A stretch of 64,000 nucleotides of DNA from Apophysomyces variabilis. Taxonomy: Eukaryota > Mucoromycota > Mucoromycetes > Mucorales > Mucoraceae. The stretch is taken from NCBI GenBank assembly GCA_002749535.1, contig MZZL01000047.1, positions 62,001 through 126,000 of the forward strand, read 5' to 3'. This document shows, piece after piece, positions 48,996 through 61,273 of the stretch (positions are counted from its first letter, which is position 1; each line of letters opens with the position of its first letter). Both the position numbers and the translations under genes were made by a program. The notes beneath the pieces are model-generated. The model saw only the letters and a program-made list of their open reading frames with translations, had not been told where the DNA came from and made no database searches.

Positions 48996-50259
48996 TTAAG
49001 CTGCCACCGAAGTTGACCTTGTTAACGACGCGGTGGAAGCAAAACGGCGAAAGATGCGCCTGTGGGAAGTTTTGCCTCGCTTTCCTGTTTGAGCTGTCTC
49101 TTGATATTGACACGATAAGACGGATTGGCTTTGTTTCCGAGGGACAACAGGAAATACAGCTAGTTCATCTTCATAAGCATAAAATTGCTGCATAAGGACA
49201 TGGAATGGTGGATAACCCATAGGCGATGGAGTGCGTGTTATGGGTGATGGTGCGCATGATAACGGCAATGAATTGTATGGAGACCGTTGTATCCAGTTTT
49301 GCAATAACATCTCGTGATATTGAATCACGACTTCCCACGTATAAGTCCATTTCGCGTTTCGTTGGATCAAATCCTCCATATCCGCCTTTGAAACACGGCT
49401 GGGTTTTTTTCTACGGACACGTGCTGCCGTTGCTGTTAAGGTGCGTTCAAGGCCGGTGCAAACAGGAGCAAGGACAACGGCAAGCGCTTCTGGATTCATC
49501 ATATTGATATCTGCATGTCGTTGGATATGAGATATCACAAAAAGAAGATAATGAAACAGGTGGTTATGCAATGGAGGTAGCTCATTGAGCAAAAGGGATA
49601 GAGCTCTTGCAGATTGTTCTCTTGAATATCGACTAGGATCTTTTTTGAACAACAAAAAACAGCGATCAGATCCCGAAAACATGGAGCTCCTTTTTTCTTT
49701 TCTGGGTTGTGGCTACCTGTTGCATTCAGGAATCTGTCATGAAAAGCTGTTGGGACAACTGAATCTGGCAACTGGCGCAGATACTTTTTGACTAGACTCG
49801 TGATAGAATGGATATCATATAGTTTCAGGTTTAAACATTTGCCCAAAATGGGAGGCCGATCAAAAGCTCGCTGCAATTCATTCACCTCGGAAGCTGCGCC
49901 CGATAATCGGAAAATACCCTCAACATGCAAACCTAAGTCGAGGAATCAGAAAATAAAGGTGCGGAAATGATCCGTTATCTTATATTCATACCTCTCTCGA
50001 TGATTTCTGTGAAACAGCGATGAACAACTTCAGGAACCTGTAACTGGGTTGAGTTGATGGTAATGCCACATTGGGCGGCGAATTCGAGCGGCGCACCAAA
50101 CACGCCATTGTCGCTGTCTTCAAAAATAAATGATGGAGACCGTAAGGTTGACGAACAATCAGATAGCCTTTCAAGTTTACCCTTTTCATGCTGCTTGCCT
50201 TTCATGAAGAACAAGGACAGAGGATGCAAATGTTTCTTTAATGGATCATAAAGAAGCAT
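48996..50259 (-). CDS. Rho GTPase-activating protein
   Basis: Three exons on the minus strand: 49992-50259, 49717-49932, 48996-49639; 375 residues. The RhoGAP domain starts near FGAPLEFAAQCGITIN (about 55) and has the arginine finger in GLHVEGIFRLSG (Arg 98), then LVKKYLRQLPDSVVP, LLLNELPPLHNHLFHYLLFV and MNPEALAVVLAPVC, which cover the whole fold. It would accelerate GTP hydrolysis on a Rho/Rac/Cdc42 protein. Outside the domain only a Ser-rich N-terminus and a basic C-terminal tail (GKTSHRRIFRRFAST) are seen, with no BAR, FCH, LIM or DEP domain. It starts 656 nt from the divergent ELO gene. The second intron ends in an A-rich acceptor (CAAAAAAG), weak but the only one keeping the frame. Confidence 0.88.
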
Positions 50260-50915
50260 CGTAGGTTGGAGAAGAGGGAGAAAAAAAGGGAAACAAAAAG
50301 CCGGTCCCTGTAAAAATAGATGAAAAGAAAAAGCATGCGTGTCACCCACGCTCAAAAGCCTGGGCTCTGAAAACACTTTCCTTTTTGCAAAATCAATAAC
50401 AAACATCTGCTATCTATTTTCGACTCGTATATTTTTTTATCACTTACTACCTATATGCCTTTGCAATAGACATATTATCGACACTGCTTATGGCCATATG
50501 AAAAACAATAATAACAAAGCTACATAACAACGAGCAACATAGGGAAAAGATAACCATATCTATTTCTCCATGTTACATGTAACCGAAGGGATATCTTACA
50601 ATTATGAAACAAACCTGGAGATTGGACTATGGTACCGTTCTGTCTATTCGCATAGCACTTATATCAGAGGAACGGCATCATCAACAGAAATATTGCCAAT
50701 ATACGTTCAATTATGGATTTTCCTTATCATTTGCGTACACAAGCAGCGCTTATCCATGCGATGGATGCCGGCAACACAATGTTGGGGCAACAGGATAATC
50801 AAGTGTACCAAACAGAAAAATTGTGATGCATATATAAATCACACAGAAGAAAGATAGACTCGCTGTCAAATCTCTCTTTCTTTCTTTCTTTCGTTCCATT
50901 TCTAAAGTCAAGTTG
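50260..50915. promoter_or_regulatory. Divergent intergenic region, RhoGAP / ELO
   Basis: 656 nt between divergent start codons. TATATAAA at 50831-50838 lies about 80 nt before the ELO ATG and a CTTT-type pyrimidine repeat (about 50872-50893) lies in its leader. The RhoGAP side has no TATA box. No gene is evident here. Confidence 0.5.
50831..50838 (+). promoter_or_regulatory. TATA box of the ELO gene
   Basis: TATATAAA, 78-85 nt upstream of the start codon. Confidence 0.5.
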
Positions 50916-51922
50916 ATGAGTTCGACCGCACGATCTACGGGTCTATACCCATTATTTGCTCAGGTTTATGGCAAGCTGATTGGCCCAGCTTCAGAATTCC
51001 GTTTCACGCCCGGCGTTACTCCTCTAGCCACATTCCGCGAAGGTAAGATACTTGATACCTTCAGCAACATAACAAACCGACTTTATCCCTCGCAAAGTTG
51101 CCATAGGATTTATTCTGTATTTCGTTGTCATTTTTGGTGGTCAATATCTCATGGCCAACCGAGCACCAGTGCGGCTGTCATTGGTGAATCAGATCCATAA
51201 CTTCCTTCTGACCGTCGTATCCGGGGCATTGCTGATCATGATTGGGGAGCAGATATTACCAAAGATATATCGTCATGGTTTGTTTTATGGTTTATGTGAT
51301 GACGATGCCTATTCCCAGCCATTGGAGTTACTGTATTATCTGAATTATTTGGTCAAGTACTGGGAATTTCTTGACACTGTGTTTTTGATGTTGAAAAAGA
51401 AAAAACTAGGTAAGCGGACCAAAGCTGAATTCATAAAAAAAACCCTCATCAATATTGCGCTTAGAATTCTTGCACACCTACCATCATAGCATGACAATGG
51501 TCTATTGCTACAGTCAATTGGTCAGCAAACCTTCTGTGGTAAGACAGACAAAATTTGAGCAAAAGGGCCAAACTATAATGAATACGAAATAGGTTTGGTT
51601 TCCTGCTATGCTGAATTTATCAGTACACGTATTGATGTATTACTATTATCTACGAACCGCAGCCGGCGTCAAAATCTGGTGGAAGAAATACTTGACAACA
51701 ATGCAAATTGTCCAATTCATCCTTGATTTAATCGCCATTTATTTCTGCAGCTACACTTTCCTCGCTTCAAAGTACGCCCCTAGTCTACCGGTGATGGGTT
51801 CTTGTAATGCAAAAGAATCCAGTGTCATTTATTCTTGCGGAATATTTTCTTCTTATCTTCTCCTTTTCATCAACTTTTATCGCTCCACGTACAAACAGGC
51901 AAAAAAGGCCAAGTCTCTTTAA
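50916..51922 (+). CDS. ELO-family very-long-chain fatty acid elongase
   Basis: Four exons: 50916-51042, 51107-51409, 51465-51538, 51593-51922; 277 residues. The condensing step of fatty acid elongation in the ER. Family motifs in order: YYLNYLVKYWEFLDTVFLML (KxxExxDT type), the histidine box HTYHH at 147-151, and a multi-pass hydrophobic profile with about seven membrane segments, including FILYFVVIFGGQYLM, FLLTVVSGALLIMIG and FILDLIAIYFCSY. The C-terminus ends KAKSL, a KxKxx dilysine ER-retrieval signal. Substrate length cannot be told from this; the box reads HTYHH rather than the HVYHH common among fungal Elo2/Elo3 and polyunsaturated-acid elongases. The stop is 2 nt from the stop of the convergent gene. 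Confidence 0.92.
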
Positions 51923-51924
51923 AA

Positions 51925-53275
51925 CTAATAAATTTTACTTTCTAACCCCAAAAAAACATTGTACAACACATGAATCCAAGCATCTGCTGGTCCGGGAATG
52001 CAATATCGCAAACAATCTTGTCCTCCTACATGACCGTCTGGTCTAAGATCTGTCAACGCAGCTAAATCCACGAAGAGACCGCCGGCGGTCTCCACCACAA
52101 CGCGAGCAATAGCATTCCGTCGACTCAGTTCACTCCACCCGTAGGGTAGATTTTTGAGCTGACCGTCAGCCAAATGCGACGGCATAGGACCATTTGCATC
52201 ATCACAATAAGGATGACCAATGGATGAAGAACGGTAGATGATCAAAGCATTAGGCACCGTTCTACGGATAACCTTCATTGTCCATGCCAAGTCATGTAAG
52301 AAAGTTGCATCATCTTCCACTACGGGAGAGCGGTTTAGGATCAAGATCGGATAGGCAGTCAAAATGTTCGATGTGACAAAAGGCCATTGAACAATATCGA
52401 CTGAGGGGTGACCTCCCGCTTTCTCGACTTTCCGTGCGGTCGAAAGAATGTCATTACGGAGAAAACGAAGCCGTACATCAGGATCGGAGCAAAGCGTGTG
52501 ATCTGTGCCACTGTTAGATACCAGATTTTAAGAAATCCTACTTTATCCCCACTTCCTTTTTACCTTTACAGTTCAATTCGCCGAAACACTCGGTCGGTCC
52601 ATCTCTCAAAGCATCCAAAAGTAAATCATGTAACTGATAATGTACTAAGTCTCCTACGAGTAACATATGTCGTCCCTTGAGCACTTCACACCACTTCAGA
52701 GGATCCACTTTAGCCAGTGCACAGGACGATGATGATGGCGTCCAGCTATACCCGACGGCCTCACGCTGCTCGGTAGGACCGTGACTCTTGTAGAACTTTT
52801 TGTCACACCCGCCAAATACAGCATCTTGCCGGTGTGTCAAGCGAAATCCAGGTGTGTGCTCCCAACGTCCCTGCGTCCAGCAATCCACTTGGGCTCGGAA
52901 CCTTTCTGCTTCTTCTCGGGTTCGATACCTGGTGCCGCTGATACCTTCAATGACACCAAGCATCTCCAAAGCATGTTCCCTGGCCCTCTCAACAGCAGCT
53001 GCATGCAGCTGTCGACGCTCGGTTGTGCTGAGATGACTTGTGGTGTAATTGGATTGGAATTGTATACGTCGATGCTGCGTTTTATACCACGGAAAATCGT
53101 TGTACCTACCGTCATCATGTTCTAAGACGGTCGGTTTCTGCAACGGCTTTTCTGGAGGGAGAGGTTCGTAATCAGCCCATAGTTGTCGTACGGTCTGATA
53201 TAAGGCGACAACAATTGCGCAATATGTCATTAGGCGCATACATCGCCATAGGCTGGAGCTGACACGCCGTGCCAT
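51925..53275 (-). CDS. PC-esterase/TBL-like type II membrane protein, catalytic residues altered
   Basis: Two exons on the minus strand: 52564-53275 and 51925-52502; 429 residues. A short basic N-terminus precedes one membrane segment (about 12-28, MRLMTYCAIVVALYQ), suggesting a Golgi type II protein. The domain resembles PC-esterases (the trichome-birefringence/Cas1p acyltransferase group): GRHMLLVGDLVHYQLHDLLL at about 201-220 sits where the GDS motif is, and DCLRYCIPGPADAW at about 400-413 sits where the DxxH motif is. Here the nucleophile serine is Leu 210 and the histidine is Arg 403. The family O-acetylates wall or capsule polysaccharides. Activity is therefore doubtful: a non-catalytic paralogue or a divergent enzyme. 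The intron acceptor at 52503 was chosen because it keeps the frame. Confidence 0.75.
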
Positions 53276-54867
53276 CGCAACGTTGTTTCCACTGCAAGGT
53301 ACAGGTTTCCTAAAGTGGTTGACTGACGTGACTAGCGATTTAATACTGTGGCAATTTATTGCCGCTGCTTATCACTGTCAGAAAGGGCAGCGAATATGGA
53401 CAGATTCACGGGCACTAGCCATCTCGCACAGCAATGTACGGCTACTGTAACACTCTTGAAGTAACGTCACACCGCAGTACTCTCAATCACCATCCGGCAG
53501 GCTCGCTTTTGCAAAGCCGGCCATAGACACACGTACCTGAACAGCAGGCGTGATTCTTCCGTATCCGTGATTCTATTGCGCGTATGTAATTAGCCTATAT
53601 TTCTGTTCACGGAATTACGTGGCTTTCTGGGACATGGTTTGTACATCAAGTCTACTCTACTACAGACAAACCTATTACTTGTCCTGCGACGTAACCTACC
53701 GTCTAGTTTGGCATGGGAAGGTTTATCATGGAAAGCAGACAACTTCAGGAAGACGAATATCGCTGAATTGAGCATTCGTTACTATCCGATGCATTCCTTG
53801 ACCTGGCGTTGCCTCTGCTACTCGAATTCGGTCAGGATAGTTGTTAAGAAGAGATTGTGGGCTGCTATGGCAGCTGACTTGTGATCGCGCATTTCCGTAA
53901 AATGCCCCCTTCTTACAGGATGCGATGAGCAGTAACAGCATCTAGAATGGGTTAAGAACAGTGAAAGAAGTCAGAAGGTCTGATATCGGCGAACCGTAAC
54001 TAGGAAATATGCTGTTAAACCGCAAATTTCTGGCGTTGGCTTCGTCATGGTCGCTGCTACTTTATGACGGAAGGACTTGACCTTGTTATGCTCGTCGATG
54101 AAATTGTAGCCTAAAATGCATACAGTGCTATCCTTGACTTATTAAACACCTTGGTACTACCGGTAATCTCTTTCAGCAACCAAGTCCTTCATGCCATAAA
54201 TGTTAAGTTTGCTCACTGATGAAGTTCGTCAAAATGGAGTTAGCTGTATGGAGAGGTGGTCGTTCCAGGATGGGCTAGATGAAGCCATTGGGCAAGCGCA
54301 CCCTTTTGTGGCGAGTTCTAAGTACTTCTTGTCAAACTTTGAGACCAAATCATGTCTAACTGTTCTCCTTGTGATATACGTATAGACTGCGATAATGCGA
54401 TTAAGGACCTGTAGTCATGGTCTAATGGTTTCTCAACATTCTGATATGGGATATACACGCTTCAGATGGTTGTCAATAAGTGTGCGCAGTTCACGACGGA
54501 ATTTATATTTATTCTGCATTGACTCATCGTGTTGGTCACTAGATTGTAATTCTAAGCCCTGTTTTTAAAGACTTTGGCGGAGAAAATTTGGTATAAATCA
54601 TCATTGGGGAGCCATTGCTTCAGCTTAGAACATCGCCTTCAAAGAACAACTTGCGCAAAGATTAATAACGTTGATGATTTGTAGCACGGGCCAGCCAATT
54701 TTTTACCGTGTAGAAGATTACCCACATTTAAACAGACATAAGCAGCTGCAAGCAAATATATGACTAGTGCAATTTGCAGAAAAGAAGAGTACTATATAAT
54801 GCGAGGTATTGAAGAAGGCTATTCCCAAGGAAGAAAAAGAAGAAGCAGAGTTGAATAAGCCACTTGT
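53276..54867. other. Intergenic region
   Basis: About 1.6 kb between the PC-esterase-like start and the metallophosphoesterase stop. No exon chain, RNA gene or repeat could be supported. Confidence 0.5.
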
Positions 54868-55753
54868 TCAGAGATCAAATACGATCGGTGCTTGCTTCGG
54901 TGTATACTTTTCGTTGTTTGTTGATGCGTTTATGATAAGCGTCGTTTGATCTTTTGACCATGAATAGCCGTACCCCTCGTGTATATGACCACATATGGAT
55001 ACCTTGGGTTTGATCACGTCAATCTTTTGACGAAGATGAGGGCAACCAACATTGCGTCGATTACGAACAACGACATCTTGATAACCGTAGGCGGGTGTGT
55101 GTGTTACAAGGATATCGATATCGGAAGGGACAGTTTGCCAAACATCTGGAAGACGGTATACATAGTTAAAGCCATGTATAGGCTAGTAACAAATAGTGAT
55201 ATACCACGTAAATCCTTCAGCATAAAGGCGCCCCCTAGATGTAGAGGTGCAAATGGACTAACGAATAGCTTATGCCCTCCATATTCTGCGGGCAGTTGAT
55301 AGCTTTGATGTTCGAGATAGATTATGCCAGCTTGTTCTATTGCTGCCAATAAAAATTGTTTTTCATCGATGCAACCAAATCGTTCATCCAAAAGATGGTC
55401 GTGATTACCAGCTGTTATAATCTTCACTCTATTGCGTTTTCGGGCTTTGTGAGCTATGCAGAAAAGAGGACAACAAAGAGACTTACGGATGTGGTAAAGC
55501 TTTTATCCATGCAATTGTTTGTTCAAACTCCAAGAGCGAACTGCGACGGGTGAGATCGCCTGCATGAACTATGAACTGCAAAATAAGACATTTCTTTATA
55601 TTGATATCACACAACGTTGGATTTACCAAAGACGTCTCCATAAGGTATATTAAACGAAAAGCTTGTTTTTCCATGGGTATCAGACATACATACAAATCGA
55701 GTAGTTCCAGGTTCCTTGGCTGGTAAGGCTTCTTGAGCGGATGACACAAACAT
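54868..55753 (-). CDS. Calcineurin-like metallophosphoesterase (MPPED/UPF0046 type)
   Basis: Four exons on the minus strand: 55627-55753, 55487-55568, 55205-55428, 54868-55145; 236 residues. All metal ligands of the family are present in order: DTH at 25-27, GD in HAGDLTRR at 46-47, GNHD at 77-80, the His in VTHTP at 160, and GHIH at 197-200. The short length and the sequence around VTHTPAYG and CGHIHEGYG fit the small soluble MPPED1/2-like phosphodiesterases. The physiological substrate is unknown. No signal peptide or membrane segment. It lies just downstream of the truncated folate gene on the same strand, 302 nt apart. Confidence 0.9.
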
Positions 55754-56055
55754 GATAGTATTCAATAGCGAAAAAAGAAGCGACAGTTCGGACTGGGCTT
55801 GAATTTTGTAATATATAGAAAATTCCGCAGCCTACAATGTTAGGAAAGGGCACTACTTAATTAACGCCTCTTGTTTCAAACAATCAGTAATCACCATTAC
55901 ATACGCAATTTACATTTAGTAATAGCACTATGCTGTTTAATCAAATTGTATGCTATCAGTTGCCTACAGAGATGGGATAATGTGATGGCCTTTCTGGAAA
56001 GCTTAATTAATTAGGTTTGGGCTATGCTGCTTGCCATCAATCCGTCTGTTCATTT
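55754..56055. other. Short intergenic region downstream of the truncated folate gene
   Basis: 302 nt. No sequence resembling the synthetase exons of C1-THF synthase is recognisable here, so the duplication ends near the stop codon of the paralogue. Confidence 0.5.
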
Positions 56056-57303
56056 TTAACAGCACCAGCGCTTGGCGCTAATTAACGTATTATCCATTAG
56101 CATGGCTACCGTGAGAGGCCCGACACCTCCAGGGACAGGCGTAATGGCAGAAGCCACTTCCGCTGCCTTAGTGTACTCAACATCTCCGACCAAGCGCATA
56201 CCTGACTTTTTGGTAGCGTCTATGGAGCAATCCAAGTTAAAAAGATCACGCGGTTCGTGTATTTACCTGGTACGTAATTGATACCAACATCAATTACGAC
56301 AGCCCCAGGCTTTATCCACTCTCCCTTGACTAATTCAGGCTTCCCAACGGCCACTACTAGGATATCCGCTTGTTTTACCTGTTGCAGAGTATAAACATCT
56401 GCATCTACCAGATTAAATACCAAATACCATTTGTTCCAAATTTTGCGTCTTCGAATGACATATAGTTACCGTTGCATCTTCTGCTATCAATAGCATAGCT
56501 ACAGGAATACCCTAAAGTCGGATTACGACTAAACAGCCATTCACTCTGCATATTACCGACCACTATGTCACTACGACCAACAACCACAGCGTGTTTCCCG
56601 GTTATCTGAACATCTTTTCCCTTTATATCAGCAGGGGTCCTGCTACGCAACTTTTTTACCAATATATTTCAAAATTTCCAACACGCCTTTAGGTGTGCAA
56701 GGTACAAACAATGGTTGAGCGGATCGTTTAGCCAAATACCCTGTATTGGTGGAATGAAATCTTTAAAGTATACCATAATTGTATGTTTAAAGACTGGTTA
56801 AGCCGTCACTTCGAGTTTTGGCTTACCCGTCCACGTCTTTTCGTGGATCGATGGCTTCCACTACTGCCATCTCCTCCATAGAGGACGGCAAAGGCATTTG
56901 AACAAGGATACCATGAACAGTATCATTGGCGTTCAGCATCTGGATATGTTGCAGCAGTTCCGCTTGTGTGATTGTCTCTGGCAGTTTGTCGACTGTTGCT
57001 TTGAGACCAACCTGCATCAAATTGCACTTAAGTCACCATGCTGCTATCTTGCTCTGAAAGAAAGACCTCATTTGCAGCTTTATCCTTCATTCGCACGTAA
57101 ACAGAGGAATCTTCACGATCGCCTACTTGGATCATCACAAGATGCGGTTCGAAATGAGGGAACTTAGCCTGCAAGGCCGCGATGTCCTCTTTGACTCGAG
57201 TGCGCACGACTCTAACAGATTAGCCATAGTTCGTATACAGGCCTTCGAGGTGTTCTTATTCTTACTGCGCAATAGCTTTGCCGTCAATTATGGTAGCCGG
57301 CAT
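56056..57303 (-). CDS. Free-standing methylenetetrahydrofolate dehydrogenase/cyclohydrolase, C1-THF synthase paralogue
   Basis: Eight exons on the minus strand: 57266-57303, 57067-57211, 56827-57011, 56660-56760, 56561-56613, 56428-56511, 56267-56378, 56056-56219; 293 residues. Exons 1-7 have exactly the lengths (38, 145, 185, 101, 53, 84, 112 nt) and phases of the first seven exons of the trifunctional gene at 44071-47658. Exon 8 stops shortly after SAKRW, where that gene continues into the synthetase linker. Catalytic features are kept: YVRMKDK lysine, [32 protein letters not shown]. The frame is open throughout, so it is probably functional: NADP-dependent oxidation of methylene-THF and hydrolysis of methenyl-THF. 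Two donors are non-consensus (GTCTTT, GTCGGT). No mitochondrial presequence. Confidence 0.9.
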
Positions 57304-57413
57304 GATATTGAGTAACACGCGAAGATCGCGCGGGACTCGCTATTTGTCAACCCATCCATAACTGAAACAATTCTACAACCCTTGGAAACGTGAAAAACAC
57401 TGATACTCAACAT

Positions 57414-57689
57414 TTATTTATTCTCATTGCAGTCGATCAATAAGAATAAAGAATACGATAAATCACAGATAAAAGCGAAAGATATGGCTATCAGACGATG
57501 ATAGGCTACATAGACAATGTGATACGAAACATAAACGCCCATCGGATATACCATCTGCAAGACAATGATTACAAGAGTATAAATCAGTATTAATGCAATG
57601 TTTTGATGTTGAAGAAGGCAAACACAGGGTAACACTACTTCCGTGTGTGTGTGTGAAAAGCAGGATGGATTAATGGGATTACTTGGCAT
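57414..57689 (-). other. Hydrophobic 91-codon ORF of unknown status
   Basis: ATG to stop, with two hydrophobic stretches (IALILIYTLVIIVLQMVYP and GVYVSYHIVYVAY). The layout loosely recalls small two-TM PMP3-type proteins, but the family motif is not present. It may be a chance ORF in AT-rich DNA. Confidence 0.18.
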
Positions 57690-57908
57690 TGATTGCGATT
57701 ATGAACAGCAGGCTTACAGCCATTTGTTCTTCTTGACCATGATCTACTACCTTTTTTAAGATTACTTCGTCTGGATCATCTAAAATCTCTTTTAATTAAA
57801 ACCCATAGAATTTGAAGCTAAGCTAAACTGTATCGTCCACAGTACAACCCCGTCAGCCCGCGTGTGAACATTTGATATCCACGTGCAAACGTAACACGAA
57901 ACCTTACT

Positions 57909-57983
57909 TCACTTGGCACCCTTCAGTCTTTCCGGACGCTTGCCGAAAGCTTTTTGGTAACCAGCGACGTTTGCATTTGACAT
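57909..57983 (-). other. 24-codon ORF, possibly the last exon of a small gene
   Basis: MSNANVAGYQKAFGKRPER and onward to a stop at 57909, preceded at 58001 by a good acceptor (TTTTTAACCCAG). Another exon-like segment (AKIIYPFL followed by GTGAGCC) lies near 58163-58190. Composition is coding-like, basic and Gly/Lys-rich, but no family is recognised. It could be the 3' exon of a small mitochondrial or membrane subunit. Confidence 0.2.
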
Positions 57984-59252
57984 GACCCTAATTTTTTCTG
58001 GGTTAAAAAAAAGAACAATGAAATCACTGCATATGAAGGATTGCTAACTACATGACTAACAGGCTAATAGTAAAATAGTACATAGTTTGCCAAGAATATC
58101 AATTAAGCGATCGTATGTTCCAGACATTCTGATACCTGATCATATTTCGTTAAGGCTCACCAGGAATGGATAGATGATCTTGGCAGCTATGTTTAAAAAC
58201 GGTTAAAGAATGCTTGGCGAGCACTTGGCTGTGTTCTATAATGACAAGGCTGCAGAGAAAGAAAGTATCTGTGGAGGGGAGGGGTGTAATGAACCCATGA
58301 CATCCTAATATGACGCTCAATGCAACGCATTCCCATCAAGTGGTATGAATACTTCAGCTTTAAAGACAGGTACAGACGCAGTTCGTATGTCAACACGAGG
58401 ATTAACCTGGCACGAGGATCTCGAGGTGAAAGAAAGGGGGCGTTGCCTTGGCACACAGGCTCAGTGAGTCATGCCGTAATAGAATGGATCATACCCTGAA
58501 AAAAAAATTAGAGTAAGGATGATCCAGTATCACCCACTTCGGGGGATATTTTTTTAACCCCTTTGCAATGACACGGAGCCTATGTGGGTGTATTTACTAT
58601 CTGGATATTTCTTTTGGCTATGGAAAGTGGCCAAGCTGTGCTACAGCTAAGTCTGTTTTGGTTGCCTTTTGCGGCCTTTCTTCACGAGGCTCAGCAGGTG
58701 CCTCTCGAAGCAAACCGCTCCACATTTTATCTGTTCCTTAACGTTAGGCTCCGCAATAAGGAAGAGTAAAAAAAAAGCACACTTTTCGATGACCATGTGC
58801 AGCGCCCATATCTAGGAATAGCCCCTCGTCTTCTGGCTGCTTTTTACCATACCAAATCTGTGGTACGAGGTTCCCTTGTCCATGTGCCCGTCAATCTCCT
58901 GCTTCTTTTCACTGTTTGCTTGTAAAGTATCTCTTGGCAGTGCTACCGGGAATCCACCGAGTTGGGAACGTTTTTTGACGCGTCAAGAGCTGAGACGAAA
59001 AAATGATCGTCTGCCCGAGCTCAACGAATTGTCGTTCTTTTTTTTTTAGTGACAAACTGAGTTTGGGTTTTTGACGCACAGCTGTCCAATGGTAGGTGCT
59101 TGAAGGTGCCTGCGTCACAAAGGAGCTTCGTCACAGAGTCCCAATCTCCTTAAATTCCTAGAGCTTTCGCGTTTCCAAGTTGCTCTTTTTCTTCTTACCT
59201 GTTGGTGTTCATCTCTTTTTCTTTTACTCTTCATCACAGACTATAATATAAT

Positions 59253-60936
<1,684 letters not shown>

Positions 60937-61273
60937 GTGGTTTAGTTTTTCCCGACAGTTTAGTCATTATCAACAAATTTCCAAATATAGTCCCGATGGT
61001 TTTTTGCATGCCAAACAAAAGAATCAATGTCTCTTCAATATATCATGTCTTTGTGGGTTGGACTGGGTGAAAATGTCAAAGCTGTCATTCTGTAAAGGAA
61101 AGGAACGAAGTAGTCACAAGATCAACATTCTTGATGCTTACGTCGTACAACAGAACCTAACAACAATGCAGGTTGTTCTTCTCTTGTTCCTTTTTTTCTT
61201 CTTTTACGAGCGTGCATTCAAACGTATGAGGTATGCTATTCCCTGTAAAAAAGTCACTTGCGCCTGGTGCATA
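60937..61273. other. Actin 3' flank
   Basis: Probable actin 3' UTR followed by T-rich DNA up to the transposon at 61274. No gene. Confidence 0.5.

Larger units (their letters stand above)
57304..59252. other. Intergenic region upstream of actin
   Basis: About 1.9 kb. Contains the upstream region of the paralogous folate gene, two weak small-gene candidates (57414-57689 and 57909-57983, separate entries) and the long actin upstream region. That region has pyrimidine-rich tracts before the ATG and no canonical TATA box. Confidence 0.5.

Noticed and set aside
8700..50259. A polarity or Rho-signalling gene cluster
   Set aside because: RhoGEF, Boi-like, Ssk2-like and RhoGAP genes are tens of kb apart, in mixed orientation and separated by unrelated genes; no evidence of functional clustering.
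55104..55427. Continuous 107-codon reading of metallophosphoesterase exon 3
   Set aside because: Reads through an intron; splicing at 55205/55145 restores the catalytic His and GHIH motifs.
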